Below are positions 12,044 through 19,857 of a stretch of DNA of 26,188 nucleotides, in pieces. Every line of letters begins with the position of its first letter. The first letter of the stretch is position 1. Position numbers and translations under genes: made by a program. The notes beneath the pieces are model-generated. The model saw only the letters and a program-made list of their open reading frames with translations, was not told where the DNA came from and ran no database searches. This stretch comes from a virus. Where the stretch lies: positions 1 to 26,188 of IMG/VR virus record IMGVR_UViG_3300027969_000384; one strand, written 5' to 3'.

Positions 12044-14359
12044 CTAAAGTTTGCATGCTTCGCAGTCTTCTGCATCATCAAAATCAATGGGCATGAGTGG
12101 TGCATCTTCTGCCACCTCTTTGCTACCTTGCTTGTTGATCAGGCTATAGTAAAAAGTTTTCAATCCCCACACATGCGATTGCATGAGGTTCTTGGCTATC
12201 AGTGTGGTAGGTACTTTGCGATCTGCAAAGTGTGCAGGGTTGTAGAATGTGTTGGTTGAAATACTTTGATCCACATATGCTGCGATCACTGCTGCGGTTT
12301 TGAGATAGCCTTCACAGTCCTTTTGTTCCCACATCATCTGATACTTGTTTTTCAATTTGTGATATTCAGGAACCACTTGCACAAAACTTCCTGCTTTGCT
12401 TTCTTTCACACTGATCAGACTCATTGGCATTTCAATACCATTGGTTGAGTTGATCACCACTGAACTGGATTCCACCGGTGCTACTGCCATCTGTGTAGCA
12501 TTACGCACACCATGAGTTTTCATGTTGGTGCGTAGTGTTTCCCAATCCAGTTCGGGAGAAAAGTCAGTGAGTTCATTCACGCCCTTGGCTCGCAATTCCC
12601 AAGGAAATACTCCTTTGCCGTAGCGTGTGTGTTCGCTGCCTAAACATGCGCCGCGTTCTTGTGCCAATTCCACTGACGCTTCGGTGAGATAGAAAGCCAT
12701 GTGTTCCATCCAAGATTTGATCTCAGCTAGAGCATCCTTCTCCCCGTAACGCAGGCCTCTCTTGGCGTGCCAGTAGGCAAGGTTTGTGATGCCGATGCCG
12801 AGTGGTCGGATCTCGTCGTTGGACAGTTTTGATTGGATGGATAAGAAGTCTTGGTAATCAAGAATGTTATTGAGACTGCGGTGCAGAATGCGGGCAGCAC
12901 GGCGAATATCTTCTGGATTACGGAAGGCTCCCCAGTTGAGACTTCCCAATGTGCAAAGTGCGATGCGACCATCAGTATCATCCAGCCGCTTAAAGGAACG
13001 AGTAGGTAAAAGTATTTCACAGCAAAGGTTACTCTGGTAGATGGTGTGATATTCCGGATCAAACGGTCCTTGGTCCATCACATTGTCGATGAACACTAGA
13101 TATATACGTCCAGTGTCTGTTCGTTCTTTGAGAATACCACTCTTGAAAACTTCTTCCGCAGCCATCGTCTTCTTACGCAGGCCTTTCTGCTTTTCATATT
13201 TGCAGTAAAGTTCTTCAAACAGTGCAGTATTTTTATAAAATGCTTCATATAAGTCAGGAACCTCGTTAGGGTCAAAGAATGTTATGTTTTCTTTGTTCTT
13301 GAAACGCCGCCAGAAAAATGCGGATAGAACCACACCATAATCCATGTGTCGAACACGGGTTTCTTCTGTGCCTTGATTGTTCTTGAGAACAATAAGATCA
13401 TCAAACTGATGATGCCAAATAGGATAAAAAACAGTAGCACTTGCATTGCGGATACCTCCTTGTGAGCACGAGCGTAAGTCACCGAACCACTTCTTCAAAA
13501 AAGGTATCATGCCGGTATGCATGATTTCTCCACCACGGATAGGCGATCCTAATGGCCGCAACCTGCCAATCTCAAGACCAATGCCGGCACGCTTGCTGGC
13601 ATACTTGGCCATCATTTCTCCCGAGGCAAAAATGCTATCCAAGTCATCATCACTACGGATAAGAACGCAAGAACTGAATTGCTTGGTAGGTGTTCCCAAT
13701 CCAGCCAACACAGGGGTAGCGAGTGTAAACAGACCATCACTGGCTGCATTGTAGTATTCCTTGATATACCGCATCCTGGCTGTGTTGGGCTCTTCCTTAT
13801 GGAACACTGTGGCCGCTGCAACCATGTAACGAACTTGAGGTGTTTCATATGTTTCCTTAGTAGCACGATTTTTAACAAGATATTTTTCAATCAACTGCTC
13901 AATAGCAGCATAACTGAGATTTTCATCCTTGTCATGATCGATCATGTCCTGCATGCGATTCCAGTCGTCCTCGCTGTACCACTCTAACAGTTCAGGAGTA
14001 TAAAGACCCGTGGCCACATTCTTCTTAACTATATCATAAAGGTGAGGAGGATCGTAACTGCCATATACGTCTTTGCGTAGCATTGATAGGCGTTGTTTGC
14101 CGGCCACGTATTGGTAGTTGGTATGTCCTACATCAGGATTAGATTCTACATCAATGAGATCCACAATGGCTCTGAGTGTGATACCATCAATCTCCTTGGT
14201 TGTGATTCCATCGTAGAAATGCATCTGTGCTTTGATCTCTACCATGCTTTGACTTACGTCTGCTATACCTGAACATACCTTGGCAATCTGTGTCTGCCAT
14301 TTTTCCAATGCCAACGGTTCTTTCTGACCGTTTCTTTTGATAACTGTGATTTGTGTCAT
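12044..14359 (-). CDS. nrdA: Ribonucleotide reductase large subunit (class Ia, NrdA)
   Basis: 771 aa, typical for class Ia (E. coli 761). It reduces ribonucleoside diphosphates to deoxy forms. The N-terminal ATP-cone allosteric domain is present (VIKRNGQKEPLALEKW). Active-site residues: Cys231 (FSSCVLI), Asn444, Cys446 and Glu448 (NLCCEI), and Cys469 (ALCTLGSLNWG). The radical-transfer Tyr pair (TFYYS) and the redox-active C-terminal CEAC pair (Cys766, Cys769) are also visible. It forms an operon with the 103-aa gene, nrdB and glutaredoxin. The ribosome binding site is weak (GAGCAGAA), 6 nt after the upstream stop. All catalytic residues are intact. Confidence 0.97.
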   Translation of the reverse strand: MTQITVIKRNGQKEPLALEKWQTQIAKVCSGIADVSQSMVEIKAQMHFYDGITTKEIDGITLRAIVDLIDVESNPDVGHTNYQYVAGKQRLSMLRKDVYGSYDPPHLYDIVKKNVATGLYTPELLEWYSEDDWNRMQDMIDHDKDENLSYAAIEQLIEKYLVKNRATKETYETPQVRYMVAAATVFHKEEPNTARMRYIKEYYNAASDGLFTLATPVLAGLGTPTKQFSSCVLIRSDDDLDSIFASGEMMAKYASKRAGIGLEIGRLRPLGSPIRGGEIMHTGMIPFLKKWFGDLRSCSQGGIRNASATVFYPIWHHQFDDLIVLKNNQGTEETRVRHMDYGVVLSAFFWRRFKNKENITFFDPNEVPDLYEAFYKNTALFEELYCKYEKQKGLRKKTMAAEEVFKSGILKERTDTGRIYLVFIDNVMDQGPFDPEYHTIYQSNLCCEILLPTRSFKRLDDTDGRIALCTLGSLNWGAFRNPEDIRRAARILHRSLNNILDYQDFLSIQSKLSNDEIRPLGIGITNLAYWHAKRGLRYGEKDALAEIKSWMEHMAFYLTEASVELAQERGACLGSEHTRYGKGVFPWELRAKGVNELTDFSPELDWETLRTNMKTHGVRNATQMAVAPVESSSVVINSTNGIEMPMSLISVKESKAGSFVQVVPEYHKLKNKYQMMWEQKDCEGYLKTAAVIAAYVDQSISTNTFYNPAHFADRKVPTTLIAKNLMQSHVWGLKTFYYSLINKQGSKEVAEDAPLMPIDFDDAEDCEACKL

Positions 14360-14365
14360 TTCTGC

Positions 14366-14785
14366 TCAATATAGTTGTTGTTTTACTTCGCTTTGCGCGA
14401 TGTGATGTTTGCTTTGTTGGAGGTTGGTATTTAAGCCAAGGTCTCGCCCCCAATTCAATATATATTTTCCGCCTTGAACTTGGACTAAATTGCCCTGTTC
14501 GGTTTCCACTAGCACAGCATCTTGTATATCATCGCGATCCAGCACAGTGATAGTATACAGGATTCCTAGCCCGCGAGCAAGATCACAATAGATATTGTCG
14601 CTCAAAAGTTGCCAGGGATCAGGCCAATCTTGCCGATCGTCCCAGTGCAGATGATATGCACGCCACGGGGTTTGTTGCCACCAGGTATTGATTTCTGTCA
14701 AGGCATCGGGTGTAGGGAGATCTCGAACACGATCGCGCAATGCTGTCCACGCCGCTAGGCGTTGTTCAAAGGTTGAACACCACAT
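14366..14785 (-). CDS. Conserved-type phage protein, 139 aa
   Basis: 139 aa; the ATG at 14785 overlaps the tail-spike stop as ATGA, so the longer frame upstream is not used. Trp-rich (INTWWQQTPWRAYHLHWDDRQ), followed by DPWQLLSDNIYCDLARGLGILYTI and a beta-like C-terminal part. The WPDPWQLLSDNIYC..AR.LGILYT segment is like a conserved protein adjacent to structural genes in T4-like aquatic phages, as I recall. Function unknown; possibly a tail-assembly helper. Confidence 0.75.
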   Translation of the reverse strand: MWCSTFEQRLAAWTALRDRVRDLPTPDALTEINTWWQQTPWRAYHLHWDDRQDWPDPWQLLSDNIYCDLARGLGILYTITVLDRDDIQDAVLVETEQGNLVQVQGGKYILNWGRDLGLNTNLQQSKHHIAQSEVKQQLY

Positions 14786-16383
14786 CAAGCAAGTCTGGTT
14801 ACTGAATAATTTATAGTGGCACCGGATCCGGTACTGGTAGTTGTAGCCAACCAACTTACAATGCTGGCTGTTTCACTTACAGAGAAAGTCACGCCGGTCG
14901 ATGCATTTTGTACACCTGTGTCGGATCCTTGCAATCCAGTGCCTGACGCATCTGTGCCGGCTACAATAGTATACACACCAGTCCTGGTACTGGTATCTCT
15001 AACTATGGTGTAGTTGATCTGAATGGCACGAATCGCTGTGGCATCAAAGGTCAATATAGTTTGCGACGCAGTATTATCTAGCAATGTACCATGTACTCCG
15101 GTTTCACGAACATACACACCTTGTTGCGTTTGGCTGGCTCCTTCAAATGCTATGCTGACTCCGGAATTGATGTTGATACGAGGGTAGGTACCGGAATATG
15201 CAGTGGTACGTTGGAACATGTCACCAATGCTGACATTGTTCTGCCCTACGAAATCAATTACCGAGGCAGCGGGTGCTGTGGTTCCATTGAAGTGATTACC
15301 TACATCATAGAACACATTGTACCCACTGGCATTTAATCCAGTATTGGCTGCGATACTGATACCCTGCTCATAGATGTTATCAAAAACATTGCCCAAGATG
15401 CGGAATCCTGTAGGACCACCATTGACCGGGGTAGGATCACCCAACAAGATGCCTTGATACAAGGTATCAAATGTGCTTTCAGTGATCAACACACCGGCTA
15501 CTTGATTGGGAGTATTCACTCCCCAGGTTGTACCACTGAACAAGCATCTACGGAAAGTGATGCTACTACATACCAAACTTAAAGTGGATGCAAAGCGAAC
15601 TCCGGCTATGTTGTCAACAGTATCTACTAGATCAGTAGTGGTCAATGACCCTTGGAAACTCACATCTACAAAAGTACATTGTTCGGCATCTTCTACCAAG
15701 AACACATCCACCAGATCCAAACTCTTGAATCCCATGTTAGATATCGTTATATCTCGCGGCGGTGTGGCACCGTTGTTGCCGATGTTCACACCTGTTTGTT
15801 GAAGGCTATCTCCAAATCTTGCCACATACTCACTGAGAGCAGAAGTAGGGCTAGATATGTCCATCACGATTACGCTGGAATTGATGCCTTCGCCACACAA
15901 CATTGCATATGGGGGGATCACAATTGATTCATTAACTAGGTATTGACCGGCCGGGAAGAACAACGAACGACGTATTTGTGGATTTGATTCTCTACAATAC
16001 AGTTGATACAAAGCACGGTTGATAGCCTCTGTATCATCTGTAACGCCATCACCCACTGCACCAAAGTCTAGTACACTGGCATATTGATCCAGCCATTGCT
16101 GGAGATTTAAACTTACTGGGCTGCCCGATGTGGCACCAGTCTGCACAGTATACCCAGCAGCCTCGCCTTTGTAAGTGTATGCACCATTTACCAGTAAGAA
16201 ATCTGAGAATTCAGTGAGAACTTCAGTGTTACCAATTACTGGAGCGCCTTCTTGCAATGTGCCATTGCCGATGAACAATCGACGTTCATCAATAGCCCAG
16301 CCTAATTCTGCACCGGCCAATTGAGGCAGGTTTTCTGCTAGACCTTTGCGGTTTGTTATTCGTGATACTTGAACTATTGCCAT
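14785..16383 (-). CDS. Tail spike/fibre with pectate-lyase-like beta-helix
   Basis: 532 aa. Residues 1-60 (VQVSRITNRKGLAENLPQLAGAELGWAIDERRLFIGNG) match the conserved N-terminal virion-attachment segment seen in many phage fibre proteins. Residues 106-121 (DFGAVGDGVTDDTEAI) are the start signature of the pectate-lyase-3/glycosyl-hydrolase-28-like right-handed beta-helix, and residues to about 420 show the expected repeating turns (NVSI, VSFQGS, RILGNVF). The last 110 residues are Thr/Ser/Gly-rich, probably a receptor-binding tip. It would bind or cleave host surface polysaccharide. A catalytic pair cannot be assigned by eye. Confidence 0.85.
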   Translation of the reverse strand: MAIVQVSRITNRKGLAENLPQLAGAELGWAIDERRLFIGNGTLQEGAPVIGNTEVLTEFSDFLLVNGAYTYKGEAAGYTVQTGATSGSPVSLNLQQWLDQYASVLDFGAVGDGVTDDTEAINRALYQLYCRESNPQIRRSLFFPAGQYLVNESIVIPPYAMLCGEGINSSVIVMDISSPTSALSEYVARFGDSLQQTGVNIGNNGATPPRDITISNMGFKSLDLVDVFLVEDAEQCTFVDVSFQGSLTTTDLVDTVDNIAGVRFASTLSLVCSSITFRRCLFSGTTWGVNTPNQVAGVLITESTFDTLYQGILLGDPTPVNGGPTGFRILGNVFDNIYEQGISIAANTGLNASGYNVFYDVGNHFNGTTAPAASVIDFVGQNNVSIGDMFQRTTAYSGTYPRININSGVSIAFEGASQTQQGVYVRETGVHGTLLDNTASQTILTFDATAIRAIQINYTIVRDTSTRTGVYTIVAGTDASGTGLQGSDTGVQNASTGVTFSVSETASIVSWLATTTSTGSGATINYSVTRLA

Positions 16384-16404
16384 GGGAGTCCTAATTCTGT
16401 GCTG

Positions 16405-16412
16405 TATTTAGC
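16405..16412 (-). promoter_or_regulatory. Late-promoter-like GCTAAATA
   Basis: GCTAAATA lies 21 nt before the tail-spike ATG in the short gap after the nuclease gene, with TAGGA downstream as ribosome binding site. It differs from T4 TATAAATA at two positions but matches the element at 19178-19185 exactly. Confidence 0.45.
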
Positions 16413-16430
16413 CAGAATCCACTTGGGCTG

Positions 16431-17147
16431 CTAGATGTGCCGGGTGTAGTATTCTTCTACTTTGCGCCACCACAGATCACGATATCGATCATATTCTGTG
16501 CCCTCTAACACAAACTCTTGGTACTGCGGTTTTGAGATAAGATTGTGAGCGGCATCAACATCAGGTTTCACACACATCAAAATCACACCTTTGCGTATTT
16601 TTGTGCCATGCAGTTCATTGTGTGCTTCTGCATAGGCGCATAACTGCACAAAATAATCATCAATCCATTCACGCTTTTTGGGTTTGTTGGTTTGCTTGTA
16701 ATCCAGGATTGATTCATCATTTAAGTGTATACCAGCACCATCAGTTGTGCCTGCGTAGATCTTTGGAAAGTACAGCGGAACTTCTATGCCCCAAAATTCA
16801 CTTACATTTTTCAATCCATCACGAATCACTGTTTTGGCCATCTCGTGGCTTGACCAAGAAAACGGGTTAGTTCCTCGTTCTTTGATCTCACCCTTCTTTA
16901 CATAGTCCTCAAGATAGGTGTGCATCCTGGTGCCACGGTTGGCTGCTTCTGTGGTTATCTGCTGTGCTTTTTCTACCCCTACAGCACGCCGCCAATTGTG
17001 TAGTGCTGCCTTGCTGGCTTCACTTTTGGTCTTGTCCAGGATTGTGGTCACACTTGGTAAGTTGTTGCCATCAGGTGTGGCATAGAATCGTTTACCCTCT
17101 ATTGTGACTCGGGGTATAGGTTGATAGTTAAATTTTGGATTGTACAA
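16431..17147 (-). CDS. PD-(D/E)XK exonuclease, RecB/Cas4-like
   Basis: About 238 aa from a TTG at 17147, one nt after the iscA stop; a longer frame to 17237 overlaps iscA and adds an unlikely N-terminus. Nuclease motifs: His76 (RGTRMH), Glu122, Asp136 (GTTDGAG), Asp149-x-Lys151 (LDYKQ) and the QLCAY box at 168-172, the order of RecB-family nucleases. There is no four-Cys arrangement, so unlike Cas4 and AddB it should not carry an Fe-S cluster. Annotated as exonucleases in related phages, as I recall; likely roles are recombination, DNA-end processing or host DNA breakdown. Start confidence is moderate. Confidence 0.82.
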   Translation of the reverse strand: MYNPKFNYQPIPRVTIEGKRFYATPDGNNLPSVTTILDKTKSEASKAALHNWRRAVGVEKAQQITTEAANRGTRMHTYLEDYVKKGEIKERGTNPFSWSSHEMAKTVIRDGLKNVSEFWGIEVPLYFPKIYAGTTDGAGIHLNDESILDYKQTNKPKKREWIDDYFVQLCAYAEAHNELHGTKIRKGVILMCVKPDVDAAHNLISKPQYQEFVLEGTEYDRYRDLWWRKVEEYYTRHI

Positions 17148-17148
17148 G

Positions 17149-17472
17149 TTAAACTCTAAAACTTTCTCCACATCCGCAGCGATCGCGCTCGTTAGGATTA
17201 GAGAATTCGAATCCTTCGTTAAGCCCTTGGCGCACATAGTCCACGGTCATACCTGAAAGATATACTTCGTGTCGTTTGTCCACTATCACAGAGAAACCTG
17301 GTTGAGCATAGTTTATTGTGGTATCGTCGGTAGTGTGTTGATCAACGTATTCTAACACATAAGCCAGTCCAGAGCAACCTGTAGTTTTCACTGCCAGTCG
17401 AATACCCACGCCACCGCGTTTCTCTAGTAGTCGTTGGATTTTGATTCGAGCAGTGTCAGTTAACGAGATCAT
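17149..17472 (-). CDS. iscA: A-type Fe-S carrier (IscA/ErpA/HesB family)
   Basis: 107 aa, the family's standard length. A-type carriers hold and pass on Fe-S clusters from the IscU scaffold. The three ligand Cys are present: Cys33 (TGCSGLAY), Cys99 and Cys101 (RCGCGESF), with the FEFSNPN segment before them. IscA, ErpA and HesB cannot be told apart by eye, so the symbol is a family name. Its ATG lies 17 nt inside the end of iscU, a tight overlap implying coupled translation. Confidence 0.92.
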   Translation of the reverse strand: MISLTDTARIKIQRLLEKRGGVGIRLAVKTTGCSGLAYVLEYVDQHTTDDTTINYAQPGFSVIVDKRHEVYLSGMTVDYVRQGLNEGFEFSNPNERDRCGCGESFRV

Positions 17473-17842
17473 GCCTGTTACGGTAATCTGCTACTGCGGC
17501 TTTGATAGCGTCTTCAGCAAGGATGCTACAATGGATTTTGACTGGTGGCAGCGCGAGTTCTTGAGCAATCTCTGAATTTTTAAGAGCTGCGGCTTCGTCC
17601 AACGACCTACCTTTAACCCACTCGGTAACGAGACTACTCGAGGCAATAGCACTGCCGCATCCGTAGGTTTTAAATCTTGCGTCTGTGATGATGCCATCTT
17701 TTACCTTGATCTGAAGTTTCATTACATCACCGCATGCAGGTGCTCCTACCATACCGGTTCCAACATCGTCATCGTCCTTGGCGAAGGATCCTACGTTGCG
17801 TGGGTTTTCATAATGATCAACTACTTTGTCTGAATATGCCAT
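17456..17842 (-). CDS. iscU: Fe-S cluster scaffold IscU
   Basis: 128 aa, full length for IscU. It is the scaffold on which IscS and iron build a [2Fe-2S] cluster. Conserved residues are intact: Cys37 and Asp39 (PACGDV), Cys62 (YGCGSAIASSS), and His104-Cys105 (IHCSILAEDAIKAA). The LPPVK motif (98-102) bound by the HscA chaperone is also intact, so it should work with the host HscA/HscB machinery. No iscS is in the window. A sigma70-type promoter sits directly upstream, and AAGGA lies 7 nt before the ATG. Confidence 0.95.
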   Translation of the reverse strand: MAYSDKVVDHYENPRNVGSFAKDDDDVGTGMVGAPACGDVMKLQIKVKDGIITDARFKTYGCGSAIASSSLVTEWVKGRSLDEAAALKNSEIAQELALPPVKIHCSILAEDAIKAAVADYRNRHDLVN

Positions 17843-17856
17843 AGATTGTTCCTTAC

Positions 17857-17885
17857 ATTGTAAGCGATTTACTACACGGTGTCAA
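17857..17885 (-). promoter_or_regulatory. Sigma70-like promoter of iscU
   Basis: TTGACA (17885-17880), 17-nt spacer, TACAAT (17862-17857). A short perfect stem (GTTTG-GAT-CAAAC, 17889-17901) lies just before it, at the end of the preceding gene. The predicted start, near 17850, leaves only about 8 nt of leader and would not include the full AAGGA site. Confidence 0.8.
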
Positions 17886-17895
17886 TCTGTTTGGA

Positions 17896-18243
17896 TCAAA
17901 CGCCGCGATTCTTTTTCAGTGCGGATTGTGCGGCGTTTGCCACGATGTCTTGTGCTTGGTTAACTGGCATTTGTACCGGTCCGGTTTCTTCACCACCTTT
18001 GAATGTGAGTTCTGTAGCATCGGGACTCATAGGATTGAATATACCGTTAAGTGGAGGTTGACCTACCAAAGTCTGCAGAGTCTCAGCATTGATATCTATG
18101 CCCATGCTCTGTGCTCGGTTAATAAATGCCTGCACTGGCATTTGCATTTTGGCAGAAGTGTCTTCGGCACGACCAGCAGCAAACCGGGCCAGGGCCATGA
18201 GTCTGTCTGCTGTATCGTCGGCTTCTACTTCATTGATCCGCAT
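17896..18243 (-). CDS. Small hypothetical phage protein, 115 aa
   Basis: 115 aa; ATG overlaps the previous stop as TAATG. Ala/Met/Gln-rich and helical, with a segment that resembles part of a scaffold or virion accessory protein (RLMALARFAAGRAEDTSAKM, then PVQAFINRAQSMG). No known domain. Expressed together with the 303-aa protein; it ends just before the iscU promoter. Confidence 0.7.
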   Translation of the reverse strand: MRINEVEADDTADRLMALARFAAGRAEDTSAKMQMPVQAFINRAQSMGIDINAETLQTLVGQPPLNGIFNPMSPDATELTFKGGEETGPVQMPVNQAQDIVANAAQSALKKNRGV

Positions 18244-19154
18244 TATCTGCGTCCACGACCTAGAGCTGCTGCTGGCGCGGCTGCACCTGGTTCTTCGGGT
18301 ACAGGTACTTCTGCTGCCACTTCGACTTCACCTTCTGGAGGAGGACCGGCAAGGCCCATCTCGCCACCGGGCGGCATGCCTGCTTCGGCTCCTGGCATTG
18401 CCACAGGACCTTGGCCAGTGACCACTCCTAATGCTTGTTCCAGTTGTTGTTTGCTACCTTGCAAGTTCTGTACCAATCCACTGAGTGCTGATTGTGCATC
18501 GTTGTTGAATTGTGCTGCTTGTTCTTGGCCAATCTGATTCTTGATACTATCAACCAAAGCAGGCAGTTCTTTGAATTGCATCTCGGTGCTGTCTTCGATC
18601 ATGTCTTGCATCTTGTCAACCATATCTTGTGCAGCCAACACCACTTGGGCTTGCTGTACTTCACCTTCGCTGAGGTAATAACCATTGGATCGAGCACGTT
18701 GACGCCATTCCATGGCGGTGACAGCGGTCTTTTCTTTGTTGAGTTGGTTCTGCAGATCTGTAACTTCATCTTTCTTGGTCTGAAGTTCGGTTTCCATTTG
18801 TTTGATCTTGGCTTGTTTTTGTTGAGCCATCATGGCAGCGTTTTGTTGAGGATTCATTCCCGGACTGTTCGGTGTTCCAGTTTGAGGATTCTGTTGAGCC
18901 ATTTCATCTTCGTAGATCCGGTCAGCCAGCGCCTGTTCCATCATCATCATCTTGAGATAAGCAGGATTCTTTTCGCTGTGATGGCGAGCAGGGCTAGAAC
19001 GCACTTCGCTCAACACACCGCGCACTTGGCGATACATGCTGTGCAGTTGCTTGCGATTCAGCGAATCAATTTGCACTCGTTGATCAAAATGACCCTCGAA
19101 TACTTTAGCGATTTGTTGTGTAGGGCGTGTTACGGCCAGTTCGTTTAGTTTCAT
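18243..19154 (-). CDS. Coiled-coil, Pro/Ala-rich-tail phage protein
   Basis: 303 aa; ATG at 19154 with GAGGAAA 6 nt upstream. Residues about 65-110 are Met/Gln-rich (KMMMMEQALADRI, NPQQNAAMMAQQKQ). Residues 112-150 form a clear coiled coil (KQAKIKQMETELQTKKDEV...QNQLNKEK). Residues 150-245 are further Gln-rich helices, and the last 60 are Pro/Gly/Glu/Ala-rich, ending GRGRR. Such a layout fits a scaffold or internal virion protein. Similar proteins are seen in T4-like aquatic phages, as I recall, without a function. Confidence 0.7.
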   Translation of the reverse strand: MKLNELAVTRPTQQIAKVFEGHFDQRVQIDSLNRKQLHSMYRQVRGVLSEVRSSPARHHSEKNPAYLKMMMMEQALADRIYEDEMAQQNPQTGTPNSPGMNPQQNAAMMAQQKQAKIKQMETELQTKKDEVTDLQNQLNKEKTAVTAMEWRQRARSNGYYLSEGEVQQAQVVLAAQDMVDKMQDMIEDSTEMQFKELPALVDSIKNQIGQEQAAQFNNDAQSALSGLVQNLQGSKQQLEQALGVVTGQGPVAMPGAEAGMPPGGEMGLAGPPPEGEVEVAAEVPVPEEPGAAAPAAALGRGRR

Positions 19155-19596
19155 CTGAGTTTCCTCGTAGTTGCCAGTATTTAGCCAAATTTATACATTT
19201 CGCTAGTTCTTTTTCCAGTATCTGGCTTTGCTCTTGCCTGGCACTTGTCTTGTTGATCAAGTTTTCCCAGGTGTGCCCGGATGTGCGCTCAGCTAGGCTG
19301 CGCCGCACATATATGTCATTTCGCAATCTTACAATAGATTGATCTAGTTCTTTGATCTGTCTAGCTAGATTAAGATGGTTTAAATTATCCGCTATGCACC
19401 AGGCCAGGGCGGATTTTGTTCCTGAAAATGTGCCAATGTTGTCATCTCTAACACACACTTGGAACAAGCCCTCTTTAGGATGTATAGTGTATTTGCCAAA
19501 TGCACGGTATTTTTCTCCGTCCTCAATGATCACTTGATCAAGGATACGCGGCAGTTCTCGTTCTGCTAATGCAGCAAGTTTGCGACTGGCTTTCAT
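19105..19596 (-). CDS. Conserved-type phage protein, 163 aa
   Basis: 163 aa from the ATG at 19596, which overlaps the preceding stop as ATGA. It begins with a helix (KASRKLAALAERELPRILD), then a beta-like segment (KYRAFGKYTIHPKEGLFQVCV), then long charged helices with possible coiled coil (LARQIKELDQSIVRLRNDIYVRRSLAE). Its 3' end overlaps the following gene by 50 nt, unusually long for this window. Function unknown. Confidence 0.75.
   Translation of the reverse strand: MKASRKLAALAERELPRILDQVIIEDGEKYRAFGKYTIHPKEGLFQVCVRDDNIGTFSGTKSALAWCIADNLNHLNLARQIKELDQSIVRLRNDIYVRRSLAERTSGHTWENLINKTSARQEQSQILEKELAKCINLAKYWQLRGNSDETKRTGRNTPYTTNR
19178..19185 (-). promoter_or_regulatory. Late-promoter-like GCTAAATA
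   Basis: GCTAAATA, identical to the element before the tail spike, lies 23 nt before the ATG of the coiled-coil 303-aa gene, inside the end of the previous gene. Confidence 0.4.
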
Positions 19597-19853
19597 GCTA
19601 ATACGTAACGTGATACTAGCCACCCCACCGTGGCAATAAGAAATCCAATAACACCTATGCCCCAACCAATCAATTGATCATTGCGTTTGGCGGCCATTCC
19701 ATGAACCATCTCATGAACTTCTGTTATCATAGTTTTTAAACTACCGATACTGGTGTTAGCTGATGCCAATTGAAATTCAAGATTACGATAGCGCTCGGCA
19801 CACAGTTCAACGTGGGCTTCGAGGCTTTTCTTTTCAATATCTGTGGTGTCCAT
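19593..19853 (-). CDS. Coiled-coil protein with C-terminal membrane segment
   Basis: 86 aa from the ATG at 19853; a TTG at 19880 in the same frame lies inside the previous gene. Residues 1-50 are acidic and heptad-like (KSLEAHVELCAERYRNLEFQL...MITEVHEMVHGM). Residues 60-85 (LIGWGIGVIGFLIATVGWLVS) form one membrane segment near the C-terminus. This is the layout of XhlA-like phage membrane proteins linked to lysis, but the likeness is only in architecture. It could be part of a holin or spanin system or a virion accessory. Confidence 0.75.
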   Translation of the reverse strand: MDTTDIEKKSLEAHVELCAERYRNLEFQLASANTSIGSLKTMITEVHEMVHGMAAKRNDQLIGWGIGVIGFLIATVGWLVSRYVLA

Positions 19854-19857
19854 GAAG

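Noticed and set aside
12727-13062. Minus-strand open frame inside nrdA in another frame
   Set aside because: Lies wholly inside nrdA, which is complete with all catalytic residues; a typical shadow frame.
14428-14435. CTTAAATA 69 nt upstream of nrdA as a late promoter
   Set aside because: Two mismatches, inside a coding sequence, and nrdA is expected to be expressed before the late phase.
16431-17147. Cas4-like Fe-S cluster in the nuclease, which would explain iscU-iscA next door
   Set aside because: Only two Cys (Cys170 and Cys192) lie in the 238-aa protein, too few for a four-Cys cluster.
18492-19148. Plus-strand open frame of 218 codons opposite the coiled-coil gene
   Set aside because: His/Leu-rich shadow of Gln/Met-rich codons on the minus strand, without a start signal.
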